Under the pieces are notes generated by a model. The model was not told where the DNA came from and did no database searches. It saw nothing but the letters and a program-made list of their open reading frames with translations. Positions 41,722 to 50,461 of a stretch of 64,000 nucleotides of DNA are shown here, piece by piece. The DNA lies in assembly GCF_000423625.1 (NCBI RefSeq), contig NZ_AUII01000001.1:186001-250000 (forward strand), written 5' to 3'. Origin of the DNA: Pseudonocardia asaccharolytica DSM 44247 = NBRC 16224 (GTDB lineage Bacteria > Actinomycetota > Actinomycetes > Mycobacteriales > Pseudonocardiaceae). The number at the start of each line of letters is the position of its first letter. Within the stretch, counting starts at the first letter, position 1. The translations under genes were made by a program, and so were the position numbers.

Positions 41722-44457
41722 TCACGCGGTGGCGTCCCCCGGATCGTCGCCCAGCGCCGCCCGGCCCGCCTCGAGGCGGGCGACCGGGATGCGGTAGGGC
41801 GAGCAGGAGACGTAGTCGAGCCCGGCGTCGTGGAAGAAACGCACCGAGCCGGGGTCGCCCCCGTGTTCGCCGCAGACCCCCAGCGGGAGACCCGGCCGGG
41901 TGCGGCGGCCCGCGGCGGCGGCCATCCGGACGAGAGACCCCACCCCGTCGCGGTCCAGCGACTCGAACGGCGACACCGTGAACACGCCCTGCTCCAGATA
42001 GCTGGCGAAGATCTCGGCCTCGACGTCGTCCCGGGAGAAACCCCAGGTCGTCTGGGTCAGGTCGTTGGTTCCGAAGGAGAAGAACTCGGCGGCCTCGGCG
42101 ATCCGGTCAGCGGTCAGCGCCGCCCGCGGCAGCTCGATCATCGTGCCGACCGGGATGTCGAGGGCCACCCCCGCGCGCTCGGCGACCTCGGCGATGACGC
42201 CATCGATCTCGCCGCGGACCAGGTGCAGCTCCATCACCGAGGCCACCAGCGGCACCATGATCTCCACCCGCGGCCGCCCGCCTGCGGCGATGCGCGCCGC
42301 GGCGGCCTCGGCGATCGCGCGCACCTGCATCGCGAACAGGCCGGGCACGACCAGCGCGAGCCGGACCGCGCGCAGCCCGAGCATGGGGTTGGACTCGTGC
42401 CGGCGCTGGACGGCGCCGAGCAGCCGCTCGTCCTGCGGATCGACCGTGCCCCCGGTCGCCTCGGCGACGGCGACCCGCACGGCGAGCTCGGTGCGGTCGG
42501 GCAGGAACTCGTGCAGCGGGGCGTCGAGCAGCCGGATCGTGGTCGGCAACCCGTCCATCGCGGTGAGCAGTTCGAGGAAGTCGTCGCGCTGCAGGGTCAG
42601 CAGGGCGGCGAGCGCCTCGGCGTGAGCGTCGGCCGATTCGGCGAGGACCAGTCGCTCGATGAGCACCCGGCGCTCGCCGAGGAACATGTGCTCGGTGCGG
42701 CACAGACCGATGCCCTGCGCACCGAGCCGCCGCGCGCGGGCGGCGTCCTCGGCGGTGTCGGCGTTGGCCCGTACCGCCAGCCGCCGGGTCTCGTCCGCAT
42801 GCCGCAACAACCGGTCGACCGCGCGCACCAGGTCCGCGGCGTCGGCGTCGAGGCCCTCGACCGCGGTGTCGAGGCCGTGCTCGAGGTAGGTCACCACGGG
42901 AGAGGGGACCACGGGCCGCTCGCCGGCGAAGACCTCGCCGGTCGAGCCGTCGATCGACACGACGTCCCCCTCCGCGATCACGACATCGCCGACGCGCAGG
43001 ACGCGCTGCTCGGCGTCGATGTCGATCTCCTCGGCGCCGCAGACACAGGTCCGGCCCATCCCGCGGGCCACCACCGCGGCATGCGAGGTCTTGCCGCCCC
43101 GGCTGGTGAGCACCCCGGCCGCGGCGATCATGCCCTCGAGATCGTCGGGGCTGGTCTCGCGCCGGCACAGCAGCACCCGCGCGCCGGCCGCCGCCCTGCT
43201 GATCGCCGTCGCCGAGTCGAACACCACCTCGCCCACCGCCGCGCCCGGCGACGCCGCCATCCCCCTGGTGAGCAGGGTGCCGGCGGCGCCGGGATCGAAC
43301 TGCGGAAACATCAGCTGCGCCAGCTGATCGCCGGTCACCCGGGTGAGGGCCTCGTCCAGGGTGATGACGTGCTCGTCGACGAGATGGGCGGCGATGCGGA
43401 ACGCCGCGGCCGCGGTGCGCTTGCCGATCCGGGTCTGCAGCATCCACAGTTTCCCGCGCTCGACCGTGAACTCGACATCGCACAGGTCCCGGTAGTGCGC
43501 CTCCAACCGGCGCATGATGCGCATCAGCTCGGCGTGCGACGCCGGGTCCTGCCTCGCCAGGTCCTGCAGCGACATCGTGTTGCGGATCCCTGCGACGACG
43601 TCCTCACCCTGCGCGTTGGCCAGATAGTCGCCGTAGCCGCCGGGGCGCCCGGTGGCCGGGTCGCGGGTGAACGCGACGCCGGTACCGGAGGTCTCGCCGA
43701 GGTTGCCGAAGACCATCGCGCAGACGTTCACCGCGGTGCCCAGATCGTGCGGGATGCGTTCGCGCCTGCGGTAGATCCGGGCCCGCTCGGTGTTCCAGGA
43801 GTCGAACACCGAGCGGATGGCCAGATCGAGCTGTTCGCGCGGATCCTGTGGGAACTCGCGCCCCGATTCGGTGGCGACGATGTGCTTGAACGTCTCGACC
43901 AGATCGCGCAGCCCGGTCGCAGGCACCTCCACGTCGGTCGCCACCCCGGCCCGGGCCTTCGCGGCCGTCAACGCGTCGTCGAAGAGCCCCCCGCGGATAC
44001 CCAGCACAGTCCTGCCGAACATCTGGACCAGCCTGCGGTAGGAGTCCCAGGCGAAGCGCTCGTCCTGCGCCGCCGCCGCGAGTCCCTTGACCGAATGGTC
44101 GTTGAGGCCGACGTTGAGGATCGTGTCCATCATCCCCGGCATCGAGACCTTCGCCCCGGACCGCACGGACACCAGCAACGGCTCCTCGGCGTCGCCGAGC
44201 CTGCGGCCGAGCCTGTCCTCCAACCTGCGCAGCGCCGCCGTCACCTGCTCGCGCAGCGTCGGCGGTTCCGTGCCGCGGGCCAGATAGTGCCGGCAGGCCT
44301 CGGTGGTCACCGTGAAACCGGGCGGCACCGGCAGACCCAGCCTGGTCATCTCCGCGAGATTGGCGCCCTTGCCGCCGAGCAGGTCGGCCTGGGTGCGGTC
44401 ACCCTCGGCGAAGTCGAACACCAACTGTGCAGCCCGAGACAGCGACGTCGCGGTCAT
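41722..44457 (-). CDS. ppdK: Pyruvate, phosphate dikinase
   Basis: Interconverts ATP, phosphate and pyruvate with AMP, pyrophosphate and phosphoenolpyruvate; a link between glycolysis and gluconeogenesis. In 911 residues: the ATP-grasp part (LLGGKGANLAEMTRLGLPVP, SVRSGAKVSMPGMMDTILN), the swivelling domain with phospho-His H459 in GGKTSHAAVVARG, and the PEP/pyruvate barrel with LLDAPLHEFLP, GIGLCRTEHMFL and the catalytic Cys in LGVCGEHGGDP. The GMMDTILNVGLND stretch distinguishes it from PEP synthase. ATG 44457 (MTATSLSRAAQ) is the likely start. It lies between aromatic-catabolism genes but need not belong to them. Confidence 0.95.
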   Translation of the reverse strand: MTATSLSRAAQLVFDFAEGDRTQADLLGGKGANLAEMTRLGLPVPPGFTVTTEACRHYLARGTEPPTLREQVTAALRRLEDRLGRRLGDAEEPLLVSVRSGAKVSMPGMMDTILNVGLNDHSVKGLAAAAQDERFAWDSYRRLVQMFGRTVLGIRGGLFDDALTAAKARAGVATDVEVPATGLRDLVETFKHIVATESGREFPQDPREQLDLAIRSVFDSWNTERARIYRRRERIPHDLGTAVNVCAMVFGNLGETSGTGVAFTRDPATGRPGGYGDYLANAQGEDVVAGIRNTMSLQDLARQDPASHAELMRIMRRLEAHYRDLCDVEFTVERGKLWMLQTRIGKRTAAAAFRIAAHLVDEHVITLDEALTRVTGDQLAQLMFPQFDPGAAGTLLTRGMAASPGAAVGEVVFDSATAISRAAAGARVLLCRRETSPDDLEGMIAAAGVLTSRGGKTSHAAVVARGMGRTCVCGAEEIDIDAEQRVLRVGDVVIAEGDVVSIDGSTGEVFAGERPVVPSPVVTYLEHGLDTAVEGLDADAADLVRAVDRLLRHADETRRLAVRANADTAEDAARARRLGAQGIGLCRTEHMFLGERRVLIERLVLAESADAHAEALAALLTLQRDDFLELLTAMDGLPTTIRLLDAPLHEFLPDRTELAVRVAVAEATGGTVDPQDERLLGAVQRRHESNPMLGLRAVRLALVVPGLFAMQVRAIAEAAAARIAAGGRPRVEIMVPLVASVMELHLVRGEIDGVIAEVAERAGVALDIPVGTMIELPRAALTADRIAEAAEFFSFGTNDLTQTTWGFSRDDVEAEIFASYLEQGVFTVSPFESLDRDGVGSLVRMAAAAGRRTRPGLPLGVCGEHGGDPGSVRFFHDAGLDYVSCSPYRIPVARLEAGRAALGDDPGDATA

Positions 44458-44560
44458 CGGCGCACCACCGGACCGTGCATCCCCATGTGCGAGCCTCCCC
44501 CACTGCGACTGCCGTGACGGAATCACTCAACACCAGTACCGCGCGTTTCGGGTAGCAGAT

Positions 44561-45607
44561 CTACTCCCGCCCCGGCGGCGACCGCAGGACGCCGCTCGAC
44601 ACCGAAGGCCCCAGCAGGCCGGCCGCGTTGTCCCACAGCACCGACCTGGTGGCTGCCCGGTCGAGGCCGAGGGTGCGCACCGTCTCCAGCGGGTTGCGGT
44701 CACCGAGCTCGAAGGGGTGGTCGGTGCCCAGCAGGACGTGGTCGGCCCCGACGTCCTCGATCAGCCTGCGCAGCAGCGTCGAGGAGAACACCGCGGTGTC
44801 GTAGTACAGGCGCTCGGTCAGCTCGCTGGGCGGGACCGCGGTGGTCCGCGCCACGTCCTTGCGTTCCCACCCGAGGTCGAGCCGGCCGCGCAGCGACGGC
44901 AGGCACCCGCCACCGTGCGCGAGGCAGAGCAGCAGCCCGTAGCGCTCCAGTACCCGGCCGAAGATCAGCCGGGCCACCGCGAGGGCGGTCTCCATCGGGT
45001 AGCCGACGAGCTGGGGCAGCCAGAAGTCCCGCTGGCGGTGCGGGTCCGGAATCCCGCTCGGATGCAGGAAGACGAGCACCCGCCGCTGCGCGAGGAACGA
45101 CCACAGCTCGTCGTTGACCGCGTCGTCGAGCTCCCGGCCCGCGCCCCGGCTGCCGATCGCGATACCGGCCGTACCGAGCTCGTCCAGACACCGCCGGGCC
45201 TCGTCGGCCGCTCCCGGCCACCCCAGAGGCACCGAACCGAGGCCGCACAGCCGATCCGCGGCGCCGGTCACGTACACCGTGAGCTCGTCGTTGCCATGGC
45301 GCACGATGTCGGAGACGAATTGCGGCTCGTCCGCGGTCGAGCAGAACAGGAAGGGCGGGAGTGAGACGGCGTGGTTGATGACCCCCGCGTCGTCCATCTC
45401 GGCCAGTCGCGCCGCGACGTCGTACTGTGACCGGGCCAGCGGCAGCGGAGTCCCGGCGGCAACTCCGCTCACCCGCGGGTCCAGCCGCAGCACCGCGGCG
45501 GACACCCCGGACAGGTCCGCGAGGCCCCGGTCGGCGAGGCGTTCCAGCAGCGGCATCGGCATCGCGTGGGCGTGCACGTCCAGCGCCGTTCCCGGCCGCG
45601 TCGTCAT
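44561..45607 (-). CDS. Amidohydrolase family 2 (ACMSD-like)
   Basis: A 348-residue metal-dependent TIM barrel with the N-terminal DVHAHAMP motif (D10, H12, H14), a later His in FLHPSG, another in LCLAHGGGCLPSL, and the metal-site Asp in VLLGTDHPFELGD. Relatives include ACMSD, gamma-resorcylate decarboxylase and the LigJ-type hydratase of the protocatechuate 4,5-cleavage route. Given the divergent ligAB-like genes, decarboxylation or hydration of a ring-cleavage product is the best guess. The 225-bp gap to ligA holds no gene; it probably carries both promoters, but I see no convincing elements. Confidence 0.85.
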   Translation of the reverse strand: MTTRPGTALDVHAHAMPMPLLERLADRGLADLSGVSAAVLRLDPRVSGVAAGTPLPLARSQYDVAARLAEMDDAGVINHAVSLPPFLFCSTADEPQFVSDIVRHGNDELTVYVTGAADRLCGLGSVPLGWPGAADEARRCLDELGTAGIAIGSRGAGRELDDAVNDELWSFLAQRRVLVFLHPSGIPDPHRQRDFWLPQLVGYPMETALAVARLIFGRVLERYGLLLCLAHGGGCLPSLRGRLDLGWERKDVARTTAVPPSELTERLYYDTAVFSSTLLRRLIEDVGADHVLLGTDHPFELGDRNPLETVRTLGLDRAATRSVLWDNAAGLLGPSVSSGVLRSPPGRE

Positions 45608-45832
45608 GGTCGCCCTCGAGCCTCGGCACCGAACCCGCGAGCCGACATCAAGCCCTCCCGTCCTACCCGAGTTGATCAGTCACTGTGGCCCCGGTGAGCG
45701 GGCCGGGCCAGCGGCTCTCACTGGTCGGAAGCCCGACTGCCGACGCAGCGCGGTCACCCCGATGGGTGGGAGACTGTTGGCCGAAGATCCATTGGTGGGG
45801 ACGCCGGCATCGGGTGGAAGTGGGCGACGCCG

Positions 45833-46123
45833 ATGAGCCTCTATCAGCTGCACCGGTGCGTATACGACTGGGTGCGGGTCGGTGAGGTGGGCAGCGCGGC
45901 CGGCGGTGGCCGGGCGGCCTTCGACACGGCGGGCTACCAGCTGACCGACGAGGAGCGAGCGGCGTTCGAATCGCAGGATGTCGCGGCGATGTACCGGTTG
46001 GGGCTGCACCCGGTGCTGCTCAACCGTTACTGCCGGGCAGCGGGGTATGCCCGGGACGACTACCGGAAGATCCTGGAGCCGTTCGGGGTCCCACAGCAGC
46101 GGAGGGGCCGATGGCAGAGATAG
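45833..46123 (+). CDS. Extradiol ring-cleavage dioxygenase, LigA-like alpha subunit
   Basis: A 96-residue helical subunit of the class III (LigAB) dioxygenase family, with the conserved FDTAGYQLTDEERAAFESQD segment and LHPVLLNRYCRAAGYARDDY. In LigAB it covers the active site of the beta subunit. Its 3' end overlaps the ligB-like gene by 13 bp, so the two are made together. It contains no metal ligands. Confidence 0.85.
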   Translation: MSLYQLHRCVYDWVRVGEVGSAAGGGRAAFDTAGYQLTDEERAAFESQDVAAMYRLGLHPVLLNRYCRAAGYARDDYRKILEPFGVPQQRRGRWQR

Positions 46124-46938
46124 TCCTGGCCTACTGCTCCTCGCACGCGCCGATGATGTCCTCGGCGCGGATGGCCGCTCCCGAGGAGCAGCGGAACAAC
46201 TTCTTCGCGGCCCTCGACCAGCTGCGTGACGAGGCCGCCGCCCGCGGGGTCCAGGTCTGTGTCGTGCTGTCCAACGAGCACTTCACCAACTTCTTCCTGG
46301 AGAACTTCCCGCAGATCTGCATCGGTGTCGGCGAGCGGAACTGGGGCCCGACCGAGGAGTGGCTGCCGATCGAGAAGGTGTGGATCCCGGGGCATCCGGG
46401 GCTGGCGACGCACATCGCCGAGCACACCCTGGCGTCGGGTTTCGACCCGGCGTTCTCCCACCAGCTCGAGCTCGACCACGGGATCATGACCGTGTACCAC
46501 GAGCTGGATCCCCGGATGACGCTGCCGCTGGTCCCGATCGTGCAGAACTGTGCGGTGCCGCCGCTGATGCCGGTGCGCCGGGCCTACGAGTTCGGCCGGG
46601 CGGTCGGCGATGCGATCCGCTCCTATCCCGGGCAGACCAGGGTCGCGGTGATCGGTGCCGGCGGGCTGTCGCACTGGATCGGCACCCCACGCGTCGGCGA
46701 TATCGACGAGGAGTTCGACCGCTGGTTCCTCGGGCGCCTGGAGCGCGGGGAGCTGGAGCAGGTGCTGGACATGCCGGACAGCGAGATCGAGCTGGCCGGC
46801 AACGGCAGCCATGAGATCCGAAGCTGGGTCGCGGTGGCGGGGGCCGTCGAGCCGGTCCGGGCCCACACGCTAGCCTACGAACCCATCCATCCGTGGATCA
46901 CCGGCATGGCCGTGGCGCACTGGGAGACACCGCGCTGA
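46111..46938 (+). CDS. Extradiol ring-cleavage dioxygenase, LigB-like catalytic subunit
   Basis: A 275-residue member of the LigB superfamily, which opens catechol-type rings with Fe(II) and O2. Candidate iron ligands and active-site residues: H12 in YCSSHAPMM, H57 in VVLSNEHFTNFF, and the catalytic His in IGAGGLSHWIG; a Glu in the last third would complete the site. GGAGGGGCCG precedes the ATG. Possible substrates are protocatechuate (which pobA at 53472 would supply), gallate or a methylated form; sequence alone does not decide. Confidence 0.86.
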   Translation: MAEIVLAYCSSHAPMMSSARMAAPEEQRNNFFAALDQLRDEAAARGVQVCVVLSNEHFTNFFLENFPQICIGVGERNWGPTEEWLPIEKVWIPGHPGLATHIAEHTLASGFDPAFSHQLELDHGIMTVYHELDPRMTLPLVPIVQNCAVPPLMPVRRAYEFGRAVGDAIRSYPGQTRVAVIGAGGLSHWIGTPRVGDIDEEFDRWFLGRLERGELEQVLDMPDSEIELAGNGSHEIRSWVAVAGAVEPVRAHTLAYEPIHPWITGMAVAHWETPR

Positions 46939-46965
46939 CCGGCACGGGGAGGAGCGCAGCGGCGG

Positions 46966-47898
46966 ATGGCCGGGTCACCCCCCGACTACGGCGGCGTGGC
47001 GTTCGCCGTCGGCGCCTACACCCTCTGGGGTCTGTTCCCGGCGTTCTGGCCGCTGCTGGAACCAACCGGGCCGGTGGAGGTGCTGGGTCACCGGATCGCC
47101 TGGACGCTGGTGCTGATGGCGGTCGTGCTGACCGCGGTCCGCGGCTGGTCCGAGCTGCGGAAGCTGAGCGGCCGCGGCTGGCTGCTGATCACGGCGGCGG
47201 CCGTCCTCATCGCCGCCAACTGGGGCACTTTCATCTATGGCGTGGCCATCGACCACGTCGTCGACGTCGCACTGGGCTATTACGTGAGCCCACTGGTCAG
47301 CGTCCTGCTCGGGGTGACGGTACTGGGCGAACGGCTGCGTCGCGCGCAGTGGGCGGCGCTGGCGGCGGCGCTGGCGGCCGTCCTGGTGATCAGCGTGGGG
47401 AGCGGCGTGGTGCCCTGGCTGTCGCTCGTGCTGGCCGGGACGTTCGGTCTCTACGGGCTGCTCAAGAAGACCGTCCCGCTCAGCGGGCGCGCCGGTTTGA
47501 CGGCGGAGGGAATGCTCCTCGGGCCGTTGGCGATCGGTTGGCTGCTCTGGCTCGGAGCCACCGGCAGCGGGAGCTTCGGCGACCACGGTCTCGGGCACGC
47601 GCTGCTGCTGATGGCGTCCGGTCCGGTGACCGCGGTGCCGCTGCTGCTGTTCGCGGCGGGCGCCCGGCGGATCCCGCTCAGCACGATCGGGGTGCTGCAG
47701 TACCTCACGCCCACCCTCCAGTTCATCTGGGGAGTGGCGGTGGTCCGCGAGCCGATGTCGCCGTCCCGGTGGATCGGGTTCGGCCTGGTGTGGCTCGCCC
47801 TGATGATCTTCACCGCCGATCTGGTGCGGCAGGCAGGCGCGGGCCGAGGCGCCGGGGCGGGGGCCGACCTCCCGGCGGTCGCCGCCGACGCGCATTGA
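46966..47898 (+). CDS. rarD: RarD-like EamA transporter
   Basis: A 310-residue ten-helix carrier of the RarD branch of the EamA family: VAFAVGAYTLWGLFPAFWPLL, WGTFIYGVAIDHVVDVALGYY, GYYVSPLVSVLLGVTVLGER and IPLSTIGVLQYLTPTLQFI are characteristic. The last 25 residues are Gly/Ala-rich. It follows the dioxygenase gene by 27 bp and may be cotranscribed. The substrate of this family is not known with certainty. Confidence 0.86.
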   Translation: MAGSPPDYGGVAFAVGAYTLWGLFPAFWPLLEPTGPVEVLGHRIAWTLVLMAVVLTAVRGWSELRKLSGRGWLLITAAAVLIAANWGTFIYGVAIDHVVDVALGYYVSPLVSVLLGVTVLGERLRRAQWAALAAALAAVLVISVGSGVVPWLSLVLAGTFGLYGLLKKTVPLSGRAGLTAEGMLLGPLAIGWLLWLGATGSGSFGDHGLGHALLLMASGPVTAVPLLLFAAGARRIPLSTIGVLQYLTPTLQFIWGVAVVREPMSPSRWIGFGLVWLALMIFTADLVRQAGAGRGAGAGADLPAVAADAH

Positions 47899-47917
47899 GC
47901 GCCGCGAGGCCGGCAAC

Positions 47918-48310
47918 CTACAGCACAGCGATCGCCTCGATCTCGATCAGCCACTCCGGCCGGCCGAGCGCGCTGACCGCCACCTGCGTGGCGGCCGGTG
48001 TCTTCGGACCGAAGAATTCCTCGCGGATCGGGATCAGCTCCGTCCGGTAGCGGATGTCGGTGAGGTAGGTGGTGAGTTTGACGATGTCACGAAGCGTGCC
48101 GCCGCCCGCCTCGACCTGGGCCTGCAGTGCCCGGAAGACCGATCTGGCCTGGGCGGCGAAGTCCCGCCCGTGGGCAGGCTCGCCGTCGTCGTCGTAGGCG
48201 ACCTGCCCGGAGACGAACAGGATCGTCCGGGCTCCGGTGACCTTGACGGCCTGGGCGTAGGACGGCGGGTCGTAGACGCCGGGTGCGGCATATTCCTCGA
48301 CGGTGGCCAT
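47918..48310 (-). CDS. RidA/YjgF-family protein
   Basis: A 130-residue trimeric-barrel protein. Characteristic stretches are ILFVSGQVAYDDDG, QAQVEAGGGTLRDIVKLTTYLTD and QVAVSALGRPEWLIEIEAIAVL. The Arg that binds the substrate carboxylate in true RidA is replaced here (TTYLTDIRYRTELIPIR keeps a nearby Arg), so it may be one of the subfamilies tied to aromatic or aminophenol catabolism rather than the general enamine deaminase. GAGGAGCG lies before the ATG at 48310. Divergent from the aromatic-acid carrier. Confidence 0.82.
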   Translation of the reverse strand: MATVEEYAAPGVYDPPSYAQAVKVTGARTILFVSGQVAYDDDGEPAHGRDFAAQARSVFRALQAQVEAGGGTLRDIVKLTTYLTDIRYRTELIPIREEFFGPKTPAATQVAVSALGRPEWLIEIEAIAVL

Positions 48311-48551
48311 GTCTTCGCTCCTCGGTCGGGTGTTCCGGACGCCGAGCGTCGCCCCGCGACCCGTCGCTTCGCGCCGGGAGGGTACCCAGCGGTGCCCGGC
48401 GCCGAACTCAGCGTTTGCGTCGTCCCCGCTGCGGCGGACGAGGCAGCGGACCGGCGGCCGCTCCACTGGATGGAACTGTCCCGCCGCGAGCTAGGTGTTC
48501 CCCGGGTACCCGGCGACCCTGTTCACACCGTGTACTTCGAAGGAGGTCGGA

Positions 48552-49940
48552 ATGACGCTGACAACGGCTTCCGGGCTCGACGCCCGGCGCCGCCGCACCG
48601 TGGCATGGGTCGTGGGTCTGGCGACGATAGGGCTGATCTTCGACGGCTACGACCTCGTCGTCTACGGCACGGTGGTCTCGACCTTCCTCCGCAACCCGGA
48701 CGAGATCGGCACCGTGACCCCCGCGGTCGCCGGGGCGCTCGGCAGCTACGCGCTGATCGGAGTCCTGGTCGGGGCACTGCTCGCCGGGAGCGTCGGCGAC
48801 ATCATCGGCAGGCGGAAGGTGATGCTCGCCTCTTACGCCTGGTTCTCCGTCGGGATGGGTCTCACCGCGCTGACAGCCAGCACGACGCTGTTCGGGCTGA
48901 TGCGGTTCCTGACCGGCCTCGCCATCGGCGCTCTGGTGGCCACGACCGGAGCCATCGTGTCCGAGTACGCTCCCGCGGGGCGGAAGAACCAGGCCAACGC
49001 GATCACCTACTCCGGGGTGCCGCTGGGCAGCCTGCTGGCCGCGCTGCTGGCCATCCTGCTGCTGGGCGTGATCGGGTGGCGCGGCATGTTCTGGATCGGA
49101 GCGTTGCCGCTGGTCACGCTGCTGCCACTGGCCTACTTCAAGATGCCCGAATCGGTGGCCTGGCTGGCCGCCCGTGGCCGTCTCGAGGAGGCCCGCGCGA
49201 TCGCCGAGCGGACCGGTGTGCCGGTTCCCGAGGAGGTTCCTGCGGTCGCCGCGCAGGCCGCACCCGCGGCCGGCACCGGGCGTGCCGGGTTCGCGGGGCT
49301 CTTCCGTCCCCCGTACCTGTTGCCCACCCTGGTGCTCGGCCTGGTGAGTGCCACCGGCCTGCTACTGGTCTACTCGCTGAACACCTGGCTACCCGAACTC
49401 ATGCTCCGTGCGGGCTTCAACGCGAAGGGTTCGCTGTCGTTCCTGCTGGTGCTCAACGGCGGGGCGGTACTCGGCGCGTTGGCCGGTTCCCGGGTGGCCG
49501 ACCGGTTCGGGCCCAAGCCGGTGGTCGCGGCCGCCTTCCTGATCGGCGCGGTGTCCATCGCCCTGCTCACCCTGAACGTCCCGCTCGGGGTGCTCCTGCT
49601 CATCGTGGCGATCGTCGGGCTGGGCACGAGCGGCACCCAGACGCTGATCTACGGCTTCGTGGCCAACTACTACCGGACCAACGTCCGGGGCGCCGGGGTG
49701 GCATGGTGCGCCGGGTTCGGCAGGTTGGGCGGTGTCGGCGGCCCGCTGCTCGGCGGCTTCCTGCTCGCCGCCGGCCTTGCCCTGAACTCGATCTTCTACA
49801 TCCTCGCCGTGCTGGGCGTGCTGGGTCTGGTCCTGACCCTGCTGGTGCCGGTCGCCCGGGCCCCGCGTGAGCTGCGTACGACCCGAATCGAGCCGACACC
49901 GCTCGTGCCGGCCGCTACCACCGGGCCCACCACCACGTGA
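48552..49940 (+). CDS. MFS aromatic acid:H+ symporter (PcaK/BenK type)
   Basis: A 462-residue uptake carrier with 12 helices. The AAHS family mark is the Asp in helix 1, LIFDGYDLVVYGTVV, together with GSVGDIIGRRKVMLAS (loop 2-3), YSGVPLGSLLAALLAI and SRVADRFGPKPVV (loop 8-9). Likely substrates are 4-hydroxybenzoate, benzoate or protocatechuate, in line with pobA and the LigAB genes near by. A strong AAGGAGG lies 6 nt before the ATG at 48552. A universal stress protein gene follows 16 nt after the stop. Confidence 0.88.
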   Translation: MTLTTASGLDARRRRTVAWVVGLATIGLIFDGYDLVVYGTVVSTFLRNPDEIGTVTPAVAGALGSYALIGVLVGALLAGSVGDIIGRRKVMLASYAWFSVGMGLTALTASTTLFGLMRFLTGLAIGALVATTGAIVSEYAPAGRKNQANAITYSGVPLGSLLAALLAILLLGVIGWRGMFWIGALPLVTLLPLAYFKMPESVAWLAARGRLEEARAIAERTGVPVPEEVPAVAAQAAPAAGTGRAGFAGLFRPPYLLPTLVLGLVSATGLLLVYSLNTWLPELMLRAGFNAKGSLSFLLVLNGGAVLGALAGSRVADRFGPKPVVAAAFLIGAVSIALLTLNVPLGVLLLIVAIVGLGTSGTQTLIYGFVANYYRTNVRGAGVAWCAGFGRLGGVGGPLLGGFLLAAGLALNSIFYILAVLGVLGLVLTLLVPVARAPRELRTTRIEPTPLVPAATTGPTTT

Positions 49941-49956
49941 CGGAAGGGGGAGCGAG

Positions 49957-50418
49957 ATGTACGACCGGATCCTCGTGGCGATCGACGCGACGCCCACCGA
50001 GGAGAACAGGTCCGCCCTGCAGCGCACCGAGCAGATCGGCAAGCTGACCGGGGCAACCGTGTACGTGCTGCACGTCGCGCGGGAACACATCGTCCCCGGC
50101 GACATCACCGGCGGGTCGGGTCTCGGGGTGCGGACCGCCGACGACGACATCGAAACCGTGAACCGCCAAGCCGTGCAGCAGCTGATCGACCGGCTCTGCG
50201 CCGTCGGCATCAACGCCCACGGGGAGATCGTGGGCGCGACCGAGCACGATATCGCCGAGGTCATCCTGCAGCGCGCGAAGGAACACGACGTGGACCTCAT
50301 CGTGCTCGGGCATCAGCACCATCGCGGACCGGGCAACGCATTCCGGTCCAGCGTCGCCGAGCACGTGATCCGGCACCGCCCGCCGTGCTCGATCCTGCTG
50401 GCGCGGCCGCCGCAGTAG
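49957..50418 (+). CDS. Universal stress protein (UspA family)
   Basis: A 153-residue UspA-fold protein with the N-terminal strand YDRILVAIDATPTEE and the ATP-binding loop variant VLGHQHHRGPGNAFRSSVAEHVI, which fits G-2x-G-9x-G(S/T) loosely, then PPCSILLARP at the end. It probably binds a nucleotide. It begins 16 nt after the carrier stop, with GGAAGGGGG upstream, so it is cotranscribed with it. Confidence 0.88.
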   Translation: MYDRILVAIDATPTEENRSALQRTEQIGKLTGATVYVLHVAREHIVPGDITGGSGLGVRTADDDIETVNRQAVQQLIDRLCAVGINAHGEIVGATEHDIAEVILQRAKEHDVDLIVLGHQHHRGPGNAFRSSVAEHVIRHRPPCSILLARPPQ

Positions 50419-50461
50419 ACCCGGCCGTCAGCGCCCGACGGCCGGGACGGGGCGGCAGGAG

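Noticed and set aside
41707..44517. A 936-residue open frame opposite ppdK
   Set aside because: Antisense frame of a GC-rich gene with Gly/Arg/His-rich sequence and no domain; the minus strand encodes a clear pyruvate phosphate dikinase.
45950..45985. A tRNA-like GTTCGAATC stretch
   Set aside because: It lies inside the LigA-like coding sequence and no cloverleaf can be drawn around it.
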